From positions 124,001 through 188,000 of the forward strand of contig NC_019683.1 of the NCBI RefSeq assembly GCF_000316605.1: a stretch of 64,000 nt of DNA, given 5' to 3'. The notes below the pieces were generated by a model. The model was not told the DNA's origin, did not search any database, and saw nothing but the letters and a program-made list of their open reading frames with translations. Positions 55,701 through 63,375 of the stretch are shown here, in pieces (position 1 is the stretch's first letter; every line of letters starts with the position of its first letter). Position numbers and translations under genes: made by a program. This stretch comes from [Leptolyngbya] sp. PCC 7376. Lineage in GTDB: Bacteria; Cyanobacteriota; Cyanobacteriia; Cyanobacteriales; MRBY01.

Positions 55701-56701
55701 AAGCCCTGCTCACTCCACAGCAATAAGGGCTCTTGTGCTGAAAGATTTTCTCCCTGCCATACATTTTGATTGAGTCCAAGGGGAATACAGGTTGGTTGTT
55801 TTAAAAAACGCCATTCATGTTCTTGCCACCCTTCCGCAAATTCACCATTAAGCAACAGCAATAAGGCAAGATTAAGGTGATATTCAGGATTGTTTTTTTC
55901 TGTTTGAATTGCTTGTCTATAGCATTGAATTGCCGAATCAAATTCGCCATATTCTTTGAGAACATTAGCGTAATTATTTAAGAGTCCCGGATGTCTTGGA
56001 TGAGTCTCTAAAATTTTTTTGTAATGTTGAATAGCATCTTTATAGTCGCCTTTTTCATGCAAAACCATCCCTACATGTATTTTGGCATCAAGGCGATTTG
56101 GATCTATTGCTAAGACTTTCTTAAAAGTGGCGATCGCCTGTTCATATTGATCAAGACCAAGCAGAGCGTGACCTAAATTATTATGGAAGTTGGCGTTCCG
56201 AGGCTCAAGCTTTAAAGCGATATTATATGCTTCTACGGCAAGCTGATATTGATTATTCAGCAGATACGCATTACCGATGTTAAAGTGAGCATCAACATAG
56301 TTTTCATCAAGTTGAATAGCTCTTTGAAATGCCTCAATCGCCTGTGGCATATCGCCTAAGGCTTGCCAATTATTACCAAGGAAAGAATAATATTTAGCTT
56401 CCTTTGAATTGAGTTCAATCGCCGTTTTCAGCGCTTTTATTGCTAGGGCTGGCTGTGAATCCTGGCCGAGTGATGCACCGTATAAAAAATGAAACTCGCT
56501 ATTATTGGGTTGACTGCGAACAAGCTGCTCGAAGGTCTGAGTCGCTCGTTTAAAATCGTGCTGATTATATTGAGCAATTCCTTGATTGCAGAGGGCCGAA
56601 ATTTGTTGTGAGCTCGCCCCCATATTGGCAGATTTTGGCGTGAAAGCTTTGGACTTAGCTTGATTTCGAGAACGAGATTTCTTTTTACGGGATTTGCTCA
56701 T
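49733..56701 (-). CDS. Giant protein of four tandem TPR plus GT9-like glycosyltransferase modules
   Basis: The protein has 2322 residues with no signal peptide or membrane helix; its first ~25 residues are very basic (SKSRKKKSRSRNQ). Four modules follow, each of a TPR array (FxxAIxxYxxALxxxP repeats) then WEEYEWRF, a block like LLLWSEQGFGDAIQFVRY (near residues 335, 885, 1492 and 2060) and LVITVDTAVAHLAGAMGKP with a closing SPWYPTxxLFRQ (near 527, 1075, 1683 and 2254). The C-terminal halves resemble GT9/heptosyltransferase-type folds attached to TPRs as in bacterial O-GlcNAc-transferase-like proteins. Modules are 550-610 residues. Single-module relatives are common; four in one chain is unusual. 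It lies beside the IS cluster and has no close operon partner. Acceptor and donor are unknown. Confidence 0.8.
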   Translation of the reverse strand: MSKSRKKKSRSRNQAKSKAFTPKSANMGASSQQISALCNQGIAQYNQHDFKRATQTFEQLVRSQPNNSEFHFLYGASLGQDSQPALAIKALKTAIELNSKEAKYYSFLGNNWQALGDMPQAIEAFQRAIQLDENYVDAHFNIGNAYLLNNQYQLAVEAYNIALKLEPRNANFHNNLGHALLGLDQYEQAIATFKKVLAIDPNRLDAKIHVGMVLHEKGDYKDAIQHYKKILETHPRHPGLLNNYANVLKEYGEFDSAIQCYRQAIQTEKNNPEYHLNLALLLLLNGEFAEGWQEHEWRFLKQPTCIPLGLNQNVWQGENLSAQEPLLLWSEQGFGDAIQFVRYALLVKSKGIKVTVATRPLLVKLFRDSLPEDIEVIDQNSATLSQFQHHTSLMSLPRLFQTDSASTPNNIPYISAPPETTQKLQLGNTKKIKIGLVWSSGNLVTRWYASKSINIDEFIEAQGDVIASEKVAFYSLQVGDDAKQIRDWSDGENIIDLSEKIGDFSDTAAIISQLDLVISVDTAVAHLAGAMGKLTWILLPKVSDWRWLLERTDSPWYPTVQLFRQPDFDDWQSVFEDISAQLQKLVSGEVNLPEIIAQTLDNQAIENLPLKVIKDILNSAQSHIEKGDVHQSQGNLIGAIWEYRQALKQEPHNIDLLNKLGTVLQNNQQFSEAVAVFEEALELRPDATALYFNLGNTYLLDSNYQEAIATYETGLEINPKDRGILNNLGHSYLGINAYTEARSAFRAILDFAPEDAEAWNHLGNAYQAEQNFDEAIAHFRKAIQLSPDTIDFKYNLANALQQDKEITEAIQYYREVLEKDPENQSAHFNLSWVLLLSEQYAEGWEAYEWRFDPNYSSCKLLGSPMWTGAVDKNTHLLLWSEQGFGDTIQFARYISICKDLEIKVTVSTRSPLVKLFQECLDSSISVIDQLEIKDIQQYTAHASLMSLARIFKTTSASIPDQNPYLKAPQFIAPQLTLPKTKNKKIGIVWGSSVSNTSMYKNKSIELDVFLRTQQDLLEEEQITFWSLQVGEDSAYIEPWLGNKGIFDVSPILTDFYDTACIIEQLDLIITIDTAVAHLAGALGKPVWLMLPYLPDWRWMLERKDSPWYPTMQLFRQPEHGDWQTVFDAIYEQLCGELLLESFANSVFENQHLDLLILAANQEASFFQNLGGAFLEVNRIDGAIIYLQKALECQPKNQESLIKLGEAFASREEYSESLKYFNQVVELYPEVMHGYLLSGDALKQSGDIQAAIKVYQEGLNLFPHNTQLCLLLAELINEVNDIELAQEIFKQLVKIEISDLNLYNNFGNFFQAHEKYDEAIIAFRQALKFAPKQLDLTYNLANTLLQADYLEEAVDTYLEIVQLAPGNIDFQYNYGCALQKQSRYLDAIDVFNRIIKQNSHHTSALNNLGFSLEMENRYLEAIEAYRQVLALEPNNVETHCNLGMALLQTLNFKEGWEEYEWRLKGWQMPSSHPMWQGETLAKSEILLWTEQGFGDSIQFIRFITALEESVERIVIAAAKPLVKLFAKCLKTEKEIDVVPINQGGLGEYRQHIAITSLPHIFNANNETLPIESYLQINEDIPQHLELPNNKGLKVGIVWASGAVNRTYANRATTAKLFFDVFNPLLNSQEISFWSLQVGQDSQKIKPFLNYENVFDLSPKITDFYDTACLMKQLDLVITVDTAVAHLAGAMGKPLWILLPMKADWRWQLERLDSPWYPTAKLFRQGHHGDWPNLLHEVYQELLQSFSLTPSEKSIKSSFDTSQVNTASKYLTLGNDCLANENIEEAIKYYLEGLDISPENLILINALGNAYLQEKDYIASQELFLRATQIEPYNPDLFYNLGNVLLLEQKYSRAVEAYQRVLELNPESGGTLNNLAIALTSLKRFDEAIGYLEKFQLLEPENPNIPNQLGNILSEQNKEDEAVQYFQKAVKLNSQDNCSLYNLANSFHRLSDFEQARELYQKIVETEPGNLAAQYNLGRVLQDLGRYQDAIEAYERVITIDPNDVKSHHNLGLILLLRGEFSRGWIEYEWRFNPTEPRFLNTKMWNGEFINQPLLVWGEQGMGDSIQFIRYIELLLKQGLDVKIATFLPLIKLFEKCLSIDVEIFDQNDANNDFEQYKKHIPLMSLPRILAPLETGIPYIDSYLSIFDSIPNTLRLEQHSKRKKIGLVWASGRQNTGMYANKSLSLELIMENWQGLFTDQCLSCWSLQVGEDAAQINKWVDNQTVFDLGNRLNDFYDTACVVHQLDLVITVDTAVAHLAGAMGKPVWILLPFNADWRWQIERNDSPWYSTARLFRQKVRGDWSEPLQEIYQQLLQRWGEDLDIV

Positions 56702-56891
56702 CGGCGGCTTAGCTCAGCTTTATTACAGCAGTGATGGTGACACAAATCATCAACTATCAACTCCCTTTATACAACAACTGTCCTACCATTTCGAGCGCTG
56801 GACTATTCGCAATCAAATGAATTGAAGTGCTTCAGCAGAGAATAATGTCACAAGAAATTCAGGCGACCAAAAATTCAGGCAAGTTTCAAAA

Positions 56892-57536
56892 TTAGCCGCG
56901 AGATTGGATTACGTAGCCACACTGATGTTCGCCTTCATTAATCCATTGCGTGCGTTCCACTTTGCAATCGGGCAAAATTGCCTCAAACATTTCGAGCTCA
57001 TTCCCACAAACAACAGGAAAGGACTCAGCAACTTCGGCGATCGCACAATGATGTTCCATCAAGAAAAAACCTTGTCGGCCATGCTCTTCCGCAGGTTTAA
57101 TTTCAGCCATATAACCTTCAGCCTGTCGTAACCCAACTAATTTTTTTAACCGCTGCGCCAATGTTCCATCTCCGAGGCGATCGCGGTACTCTTGAGCCTT
57201 TTTTTGCCACTGCCTACGCAAAATTATTTCGACTTGCTCTTCCCCAGCCGTTTCCACCACCGCATCCAGAAAAGACACCGCAAAATCCCCATGGCGATTG
57301 GGAAAGCGATCGCGGCCTGCTCGACTTAACCCGTAGAAAAAATTTGGTCGTCCCTTACCTGCTCGCTGCGCCTTATGCTCAATCAACCCCTCAGACTCCA
57401 AGTCCTTAAGATGACGTCGTACTGCCTGGGGGCTAATCTGTAGCGACTCCGCCAGTTGCACAGCCTTCACTTGACCATGCTTTAATAAATGGTTCAGAAT
57501 ATCTTGCTTAGTTGAACGAGTTTCGGAAATAGTCAT
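56892..57536 (-). CDS. sufR: SufR, [4Fe-4S] repressor of the suf operon
   Basis: The ATG at 57536 gives 214 residues. A winged helix-turn-helix lies in residues 1-80 (ILNHLLKHGQVKAVQLAESL and QISPQAVRRHLKDLESEGLI), and Cys164, Cys177, Cys191 and Cys206 lie in the C-terminal part, with the spacing known for SufR cluster ligands. In cyanobacteria SufR with its cluster represses sufBCDS and itself; loss of the cluster derepresses under iron limitation or oxidative stress. It is divergent from sufB with two CAAC-N6-GTTG sites between them. Confidence 0.92.
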   Translation of the reverse strand: MTISETRSTKQDILNHLLKHGQVKAVQLAESLQISPQAVRRHLKDLESEGLIEHKAQRAGKGRPNFFYGLSRAGRDRFPNRHGDFAVSFLDAVVETAGEEQVEIILRRQWQKKAQEYRDRLGDGTLAQRLKKLVGLRQAEGYMAEIKPAEEHGRQGFFLMEHHCAIAEVAESFPVVCGNELEMFEAILPDCKVERTQWINEGEHQCGYVIQSRG

Positions 57537-57575
57537 AGATCCAGCGATCAGCAAAATAGATTTCAGTAGGTTTGA

Positions 57576-57589
57576 CAACTTTTTTGTTG
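57576..57589. promoter_or_regulatory. SufR operator, sufR-proximal
   Basis: CAACTTTTTTGTTG matches the SufR palindrome CAAC-N6-GTTG. It lies 40 bases upstream of the sufR ATG, so binding should repress sufR. Confidence 0.8.
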
Positions 57590-57615
57590 TTAAAGTACCT
57601 TAGAATAAATTAAAG

Positions 57616-57629
57616 CAACACATTTGTTG
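57616..57629. promoter_or_regulatory. SufR operator, sufB-proximal
   Basis: CAACACATTTGTTG is a second CAAC-N6-GTTG palindrome, 40 bp centre to centre from the first and about 120 bases upstream of the chosen sufB start, on the suf-operon side. Confidence 0.8.
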
Positions 57630-57747
57630 TTTTAATCATCATAATCGCGTTTCTCCATTTGGACAACGCCGATGGTCAGAAGAGCATTTTTATTTGACTG
57701 CTCTTACGAAAGCATTACCCAATACGTCAACGAGAAACTCCCTAGCA

Positions 57748-59187
57748 ATGAGCGCGACTGTCAAAACCCTTGTCAATCAGCCATACAAGTACGGTTTCGT
57801 CACAGATATCGAGACCGAAAAAATTCCCCGTGGATTAAGCGAAGATGTGATTCGCCTTATTTCCGCGAAGAAAAAAGAACCGGAATTCATGCTGGAGTTT
57901 CGCCTCAAAGCTTATCGTCAGTGGAAAAATATGACGGAGCCAAAGTGGGCTCACGTTAACTATCCGCCCATCGACTACCAAGACATCGTTTACTACTCTG
58001 CGCCGAAGAAAGATATTAAGAAAGCAGAGAGTCTTGATGAGATTGATCCTGCTCTCCTTGAGACCTTTGAGAAGCTTGGTATTCCTCTTGATGAGCAAAA
58101 GCGTTTATCAAATGTCGCCGTCGATGCAGTATTCGATAGTGTTTCTATCGCGACAACCTTCAAGAAAGATCTTGCAAAATATGGTGTAATCTTCTGTTCC
58201 ATTTCAGAAGCGTTAGAAGAGCATCCTGAGCTTGTCAAAAAATACTTGGGCACTGTTGTCCCCACCGCAGACAACTATTTCACCGCACTAAATTCAGCTG
58301 TCTTTAGTGATGGCTCGTTCGTTTATATTCCTAAGGGTGTTAAATGTCCGATGGAATTGTCCACCTATTTCCGGATTAATGATGGTGATTCGGGGCAGTT
58401 TGAGCGGACGTTAATCATTGCTGAGGAAGGTGCTTCGGTTAGTTATCTCGAAGGCTGTACAGCGCCGATGTTTGATACAAATCAGCTCCATGCAGCCGTG
58501 GTTGAATTGGTGGCCCTCGATAATGCGGACATCAAATATTCCACAGTACAAAACTGGTTTGCTGGCGACGAAAACGGTAAAGGTGGTATCTACAACTTCG
58601 TAACGAAACGTGGTTTATGTAAGGGGGTCAACTCAAAAATCTCTTGGACACAGGTGGAAACAGGTTCTGCAATTACTTGGAAATATCCAAGTTGTGTATT
58701 ACTTGGTGATAATTCTGTCGGTGAGTTTTATTCCATCGCGCTAACGAATAATCTACAACAGGCCGACACTGGCACGAAGATGATCCATGTGGGTAAAAAC
58801 ACCCGCAGCACCATTATCTCCAAAGGTATTTCTGCTGGTAAGTCCAAAAATAGCTACCGTGGCTTGGTGAAAATGAATCCTAAAGCTGACGGTGCGCGTA
58901 ACTATTCTCAGTGTGACTCGATGTTGATCGGCGATCGCGCGGAAGCAAATACCTTCCCTTATATTCAAGTGGATAACAAAAACGCCAAGGTAGAGCATGA
59001 AGCTTCGACGGCGAAAATTGGCGAGGAGCAGCTTTTCTACTTTGCGCAACGAGGCATTTCTGAAGAAGATGCCATTTCGATGCTAGTCAGTGGCTTCTGT
59101 AAGGATGTCCTCAGCGAATTACCAATGGAGTTCGCGGCAGAAGCTGATAAACTTTTGAGCTTGAAGCTAGAAGGTACTGTCGGGTAA
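57748..59187 (+). CDS. sufB: Fe-S cluster scaffold subunit SufB
   Basis: The ATG at 57748 ([20 protein letters not shown]) is the usual cyanobacterial SufB start and gives 479 residues; an ATG 54 bases earlier adds residues not seen in the family. Conserved blocks are [19 protein letters not shown] near 210, [20 protein letters not shown] near 250 and QCDSMLIGD near 390. SufB works with SufC and SufD as the SufBCD scaffold that assembles Fe-S clusters from sulfur supplied by SufS. First gene of the suf operon, 77 bp before sufC. Confidence 0.95.
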   Translation: MSATVKTLVNQPYKYGFVTDIETEKIPRGLSEDVIRLISAKKKEPEFMLEFRLKAYRQWKNMTEPKWAHVNYPPIDYQDIVYYSAPKKDIKKAESLDEIDPALLETFEKLGIPLDEQKRLSNVAVDAVFDSVSIATTFKKDLAKYGVIFCSISEALEEHPELVKKYLGTVVPTADNYFTALNSAVFSDGSFVYIPKGVKCPMELSTYFRINDGDSGQFERTLIIAEEGASVSYLEGCTAPMFDTNQLHAAVVELVALDNADIKYSTVQNWFAGDENGKGGIYNFVTKRGLCKGVNSKISWTQVETGSAITWKYPSCVLLGDNSVGEFYSIALTNNLQQADTGTKMIHVGKNTRSTIISKGISAGKSKNSYRGLVKMNPKADGARNYSQCDSMLIGDRAEANTFPYIQVDNKNAKVEHEASTAKIGEEQLFYFAQRGISEEDAISMLVSGFCKDVLSELPMEFAAEADKLLSLKLEGTVG

Positions 59188-59264
59188 GTCTGTAACGAAT
59201 CGACTTAAACGGAAGGAAACGTATCAATTGTATTTGTGAGTTGTTGAGGAGCCTTTATTAGGTA

Positions 59265-60038
59265 ATGAGTGACGTTATTTTATCGATTAAAAATCTGACT
59301 GCGACTGTGGATGGTCAGCAAATCCTGAAAGGGGTAGACCTCGAAATTAAAGCGGGCGAAATCCACGCAATTATGGGTCGTAACGGTTCTGGCAAAAGCA
59401 CACTTTCCAAGATTATTGCGGGTCATCCTGAGTATGAAGTGACAGGTGGTGAAATCATCTATAAGGGTGAAAATCTTTTAGAGAAGGAAGCTGAAGAGCG
59501 ATCGCTGGATGGTATTTTTCTAGCGTTTCAGTATCCTCTTGAAATCCCCGGCGTGAGTAATCTTGATTTTTTGCGGGTTGCCTACAACGCAAAGCTCAAG
59601 CATCAAGGCAAGGAAGAAATCGATGCGTTTGATTTTGAGGATCTCGTCGAGGAAAAACTCGACGTGGTCAAGATGAACCCCAGTTTTCTGGAACGTAGTC
59701 TCAATGAGGGTTTTTCTGGTGGTGAGAAAAAGCGTAATGAAATTCTTCAGATGGCGCTTTTAGAACCGAGTCTTGGGATTCTTGACGAGATTGATTCTGG
59801 TCTGGATATCGACGCGTTGCGAATAGTTTCTGAGGGCGTCAATTTTCTCGCGAATAGTGAAAATGCATTCCTTCTCATTACCCACTATCAAAGACTACTG
59901 AATTACATTACGCCGCAATTTGTGCATGTGATGTATGACGGTCGGATCGTAAAGAGTGGTGGTAAGGAATTAGCACTTCAACTGGAAGAAACAGGTTATG
60001 ATTTCCTCGACCAAGAACTTACGACAGGGGCTGTGTAA
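59265..60038 (+). CDS. sufC: Fe-S assembly ATPase SufC
   Basis: The 257-residue ABC ATPase has Walker [10 protein letters not shown] near 38, signature [11 protein letters not shown] near 149 and Walker [13 protein letters not shown] near 170. SufC binds SufB and SufD and its ATP turnover drives cluster assembly on the scaffold. A GAGGAG ribosome-binding site precedes the ATG. sufD starts 5 bp after its stop. Confidence 0.96.
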   Translation: MSDVILSIKNLTATVDGQQILKGVDLEIKAGEIHAIMGRNGSGKSTLSKIIAGHPEYEVTGGEIIYKGENLLEKEAEERSLDGIFLAFQYPLEIPGVSNLDFLRVAYNAKLKHQGKEEIDAFDFEDLVEEKLDVVKMNPSFLERSLNEGFSGGEKKRNEILQMALLEPSLGILDEIDSGLDIDALRIVSEGVNFLANSENAFLLITHYQRLLNYITPQFVHVMYDGRIVKSGGKELALQLEETGYDFLDQELTTGAV

Positions 60039-60043
60039 TTGTT

Positions 60044-61396
60044 ATGGCAAAAGGTGAACAGGCGATCGCCTCCTTTGACAACCCCATCACAATGCTTGAT
60101 TTGTCTCTCTCCCCTCTTTTGCAGCTTGCAGAGACAAATAAAACAGTCTTTAACCAAGGCAGTACAGGTTGGCTAAAGGAATTGCGAACACAGGGTGCCT
60201 ACAAAGTTTCCCACGCAATATTTCCGACTAAACGCGATGAAGATTGGCGAGTTACTGATATCTCAACCCTCAGGGCAACGAGATTTTTAAATGCGAAAAC
60301 TTACGAACTCGATGCCGCAGATATCGCTACTGAGCTTGTCGGAGAAGCGATTCATCAATTGGTCTTTGTCAATGGTAAATTTTCTGCTGAGCTTTCCAAT
60401 ACAGAAGAGCTTCCAGAAGGTTTGTTCGTTGGCAATTTAGCGCAGTTATCCGCGGATCAGGCTGAAGAACTAATCAAATATATCGGTGTCCATAGCCGTG
60501 AGCGGGATGTTTTTGCCGCACTTAATAATGCCGGTTTTCATGATGTGGCGATTATCTGGGCTGAAAAAAATGTTGTGGTCGAAGCACCGATTCAGGTGTT
60601 ATTTGTCAACCAAGCAGCTGGGCGACCTACGGCAATGCAAACAAGATGTTTGGCGATCGCCTCTCCATCCTCTAGCTTTAGCCTTATTGAGCAATATGTT
60701 GGTCGGGGTAGCGGTGAGCAGACCTATTTCAACAACGCATTAACTGAAATTTTTGTTCAGGAAAATGCGGAGATCAAACATGTGCGAGTGCAACAGGAAA
60801 TCCCCAATGCCACCCACATCAGCAATACGATTGTTGGCCAATCCCAACACAGCCGTTACAGCATCACAGAAGTAAATCTGGGCGGCAAACTCAGTCGCCA
60901 TAGCCTCACTATCCATCAGGAAGGGGTACAAACAGAAACCAACCTTAAGGGCTTAGCGATATTAGACGGTGAACAGGTTTGTGATACCCACAGTGATGTT
61001 CAGCTCAACTTCCCCCATGGCACTGTCGATCAACTCCATAAATGTATTGTTGATGATTCCGCCCGCTCTGTCTTTAATGGCCGAGTTTGTGTCCCTCAAA
61101 ATGCCCAGATGACTAATGCAGCTCAGCTAAATCGCAATTTGCTGTTGTCCTCAAAAGCGCGGGTAGATACGAAGCCTGAATTAGAAATCACTGCGGACAA
61201 TGTGAAATGTGCCCACGGTGCAACAGTGAGTCAACTTGAGGCCGATGAAATCTTTTATCTAAGGAGTCGTGGACTGGATGAGAATGCCGCTCGCTATCTC
61301 CTAGTTGATGCTTTCGCTACTGAAATTTTGGCGGCGATCACCATCCCATCATTACGAGAAAAAATTTCTAAACAAGTGCGTATCCAAGACAGCTAG
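60044..61396 (+). CDS. sufD: Fe-S assembly scaffold subunit SufD
   Basis: The 450-residue protein has the SufB/D-type beta-helix core (late blocks LKGLAILDGEQVCDTHSDVQ, then NFPHGTVDQLHKC near 318, NVKCAHGATVSQLEADEIFY near 385). It pairs with SufB and SufC in the scaffold complex, and its conserved His (CAHGA) has a role in iron delivery in the family. It lies between sufC and sodC in one tight operon. Confidence 0.94.
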   Translation: MAKGEQAIASFDNPITMLDLSLSPLLQLAETNKTVFNQGSTGWLKELRTQGAYKVSHAIFPTKRDEDWRVTDISTLRATRFLNAKTYELDAADIATELVGEAIHQLVFVNGKFSAELSNTEELPEGLFVGNLAQLSADQAEELIKYIGVHSRERDVFAALNNAGFHDVAIIWAEKNVVVEAPIQVLFVNQAAGRPTAMQTRCLAIASPSSSFSLIEQYVGRGSGEQTYFNNALTEIFVQENAEIKHVRVQQEIPNATHISNTIVGQSQHSRYSITEVNLGGKLSRHSLTIHQEGVQTETNLKGLAILDGEQVCDTHSDVQLNFPHGTVDQLHKCIVDDSARSVFNGRVCVPQNAQMTNAAQLNRNLLLSSKARVDTKPELEITADNVKCAHGATVSQLEADEIFYLRSRGLDENAARYLLVDAFATEILAAITIPSLREKISKQVRIQDS

Positions 61397-61441
61397 GTGG
61401 CGCTAGCATAAGTGGATTCTATCTACCAAAAGCAAAAAATC

Positions 61442-61996
61442 ATGATGACTAATACCATCAAACTCGCTCTGGTTAGTACCCTCACCACCCTTGCTTTTCC
61501 GGCAGCGGCGATCGCCGGTAGCGTAACCGTTACCATCAACCTCACCAGTACCCAAGGCATCGGCCCCGAAGTAGGCAAAATCACCTTAGAAGATACAGGC
61601 TATGGTCTAATCCTCACTCCTGATCTAGAAAATATTGTGCCCGGAGCTCATGGCTTTCATGTCCATAAAAACCCTAGCTGTGAACCCGCAGAAAAGAATG
61701 GCACGATTGTCCCTGGTTTAGCCGCTGGCGGACATTATGATCCTCTCAATAGTGGTTACCATGGTGGCCCCTATGAAGATGGTCACTTAGGAGATCTGCC
61801 TCCTCTTTATGCCGATAAAGATGGTAACAGCACCATACCTGTCCTTGCACCACGCCTGAATGTGGCAAATGTTCTCGGTCGTTCACTGATGATCCATTTC
61901 CACGGTGATAACTTCTCCGACGATCCGAAACCTCTCGGTGGTGGTGGTCCACGACTTGCTTGTGGTGTAATCCCTGCGACCATACCCGCTTCCTAA
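61442..61996 (+). CDS. sodC: Exported Cu/Zn superoxide dismutase, inside the suf operon
   Basis: The ATG at 61442 gives 184 residues, starting with a signal peptide (MMTNTIKLALVSTLTTLAFP, then AAAIAG). Metal ligands are in place: FHVHKN (Cu His pair), GGHYDP, YHGGP and GHLGDLP (bridging and Zn His/Asp) and MIHFHGDNF (Cu His), with Cys at NPSC and LACGV for the structural disulfide. It removes superoxide in the periplasm or lumen. It lies 45 bp after sufD and 33 bp before sufS, same strand, so it should be made under suf control. Cu/Zn SOD is uncommon in cyanobacteria. Confidence 0.9.
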   Translation: MMTNTIKLALVSTLTTLAFPAAAIAGSVTVTINLTSTQGIGPEVGKITLEDTGYGLILTPDLENIVPGAHGFHVHKNPSCEPAEKNGTIVPGLAAGGHYDPLNSGYHGGPYEDGHLGDLPPLYADKDGNSTIPVLAPRLNVANVLGRSLMIHFHGDNFSDDPKPLGGGGPRLACGVIPATIPAS

Positions 61997-62029
61997 CCAA
62001 CCCTTTCTTCCCTACAGAGATGTAATCCC

Positions 62030-63292
62030 ATGATTGTGATGCCAACAAAATCTTTAGCTGCTGAAGTCAGAGATGATTTTCCCATCCTGAACCAAGAGGT
62101 GCATGGCAAGCCCCTTATCTATTTTGATAATGCGGCGACATCCCAAAAACCTCAGGCAGTCCTAGATGCGTTGATGCATTACTACACCAGTGATAATGCC
62201 AATGTCCATCGTGGGATTCACTCCCTCAGTTCCCGAGCCACAGATGCTTATGAAGGAGCACGGGATAAGGTGGCCAAGTTTATTAATGCCACTAGTCGAG
62301 ACGAAATTGTTTACACCCGCAATGCTAGTGAAGCGATTAATATTGTTGCCTATACGTGGGGTTTAGCGAATTTAACCGCTGGGGATGAGATTATCCTCTC
62401 GGTTATGGAACACCACAGCAACATTGTGCCTTGGCAAATGATCGCTGAGAAAACTGAGGCTGTTTTGAAATATGTGCAGCTGACCAACGAAGAGGCTTTT
62501 GATTTTGAGCACTATGAAAGTTTGCTCTCAGAACGAACAAAGCTGGTTTCTGTTGTCCACGTTTCTAATACTCTCGGCAATATCAATCCGGTTGAAGCGA
62601 TTATTAAATCAGCCCGTCGTTTTGATGCAAAGGTTTTGATTGATGCCTGCCAAAGTTTGCCCCACATGCCTATCGATGTGCAGGCCATGGATTGTGACTG
62701 GCTTGTCGGTTCTGGCCACAAAATGTGTGCCACGACCGGGATTGGTTTCCTCTACGGCAAAAAGGAGATCCTAGAAGCGATGCCGCCTTTCCTCGGTGGT
62801 GGCGAAATGATCTCGGAAGTTTATTTTGATCATTCAACCTATGGTGAGCTGCCCCACAAGTTTGAGGCTGGTACTCCTGCAATTGGTGAGGCGATCGCCC
62901 TCGGTGCAGCAGTGGACTATTTATCTGGCATTGGGATGGAGCGCATTCAAACCTACGAAGCAGAATTAACTGCTTACCTATTTAAAAAATTAGCGGATAT
63001 ACCCAAGCTTAAAATCTATGGCCAACAGCCTGACAGTAAAGGTCATGGCAGAGCAGCCTTAGCAGCCTTTAATGTTGAGGGTATTCACGCCAATGATTTA
63101 GCAACATTGCTCGATCATGAAGGAGTCGCTATTCGCTCCGGACACCATTGTACTCAGCCTTTACACCGTTTATTTGAAGCATCTGGTAGCGCTCGCGCGA
63201 GTCTCTATTTCTACAATACTTTCGCTGAAATTGATTCTTTTGTGGCAGCACTCAAAGAAACAATCGACTTTTTTACGAGTATGGCTGAGTAA
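62030..63292 (+). CDS. sufS: Cysteine desulfurase SufS
   Basis: The protein is 420 residues from an ATG at 62030 (a start three codons later, [10 protein letters not shown], is also possible). PLP Lys is near residue 230 ([17 protein letters not shown]) and the persulfide Cys is near 373 ([10 protein letters not shown]), the SufS-type loop. It takes sulfur from cysteine and passes it to SufBCD. It closes the operon; a hairpin follows at 63331. Confidence 0.94.
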   Translation: MIVMPTKSLAAEVRDDFPILNQEVHGKPLIYFDNAATSQKPQAVLDALMHYYTSDNANVHRGIHSLSSRATDAYEGARDKVAKFINATSRDEIVYTRNASEAINIVAYTWGLANLTAGDEIILSVMEHHSNIVPWQMIAEKTEAVLKYVQLTNEEAFDFEHYESLLSERTKLVSVVHVSNTLGNINPVEAIIKSARRFDAKVLIDACQSLPHMPIDVQAMDCDWLVGSGHKMCATTGIGFLYGKKEILEAMPPFLGGGEMISEVYFDHSTYGELPHKFEAGTPAIGEAIALGAAVDYLSGIGMERIQTYEAELTAYLFKKLADIPKLKIYGQQPDSKGHGRAALAAFNVEGIHANDLATLLDHEGVAIRSGHHCTQPLHRLFEASGSARASLYFYNTFAEIDSFVAALKETIDFFTSMAE

Positions 63293-63330
63293 CTCCTCAA
63301 AATTTCATCGAGCATAAAAAATCAAACACA

Positions 63331-63362
63331 AAAAAGGGGAGGCGATCGCCTTCCTCTTTTTT
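63331..63362. terminator. Terminator after sufS built around a HIP1 octamer
   Basis: An inverted repeat, AAAAAGGGGAGGCGAT and ATCGCCTTCCTCTTTTT, has its centre on GCGATCGC and ends in T's; a one-base bulge is present. It lies between the convergent sufS and the next gene and can serve both. Confidence 0.75.
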
Positions 63363-63375
63363 TAGACTTAATCCC

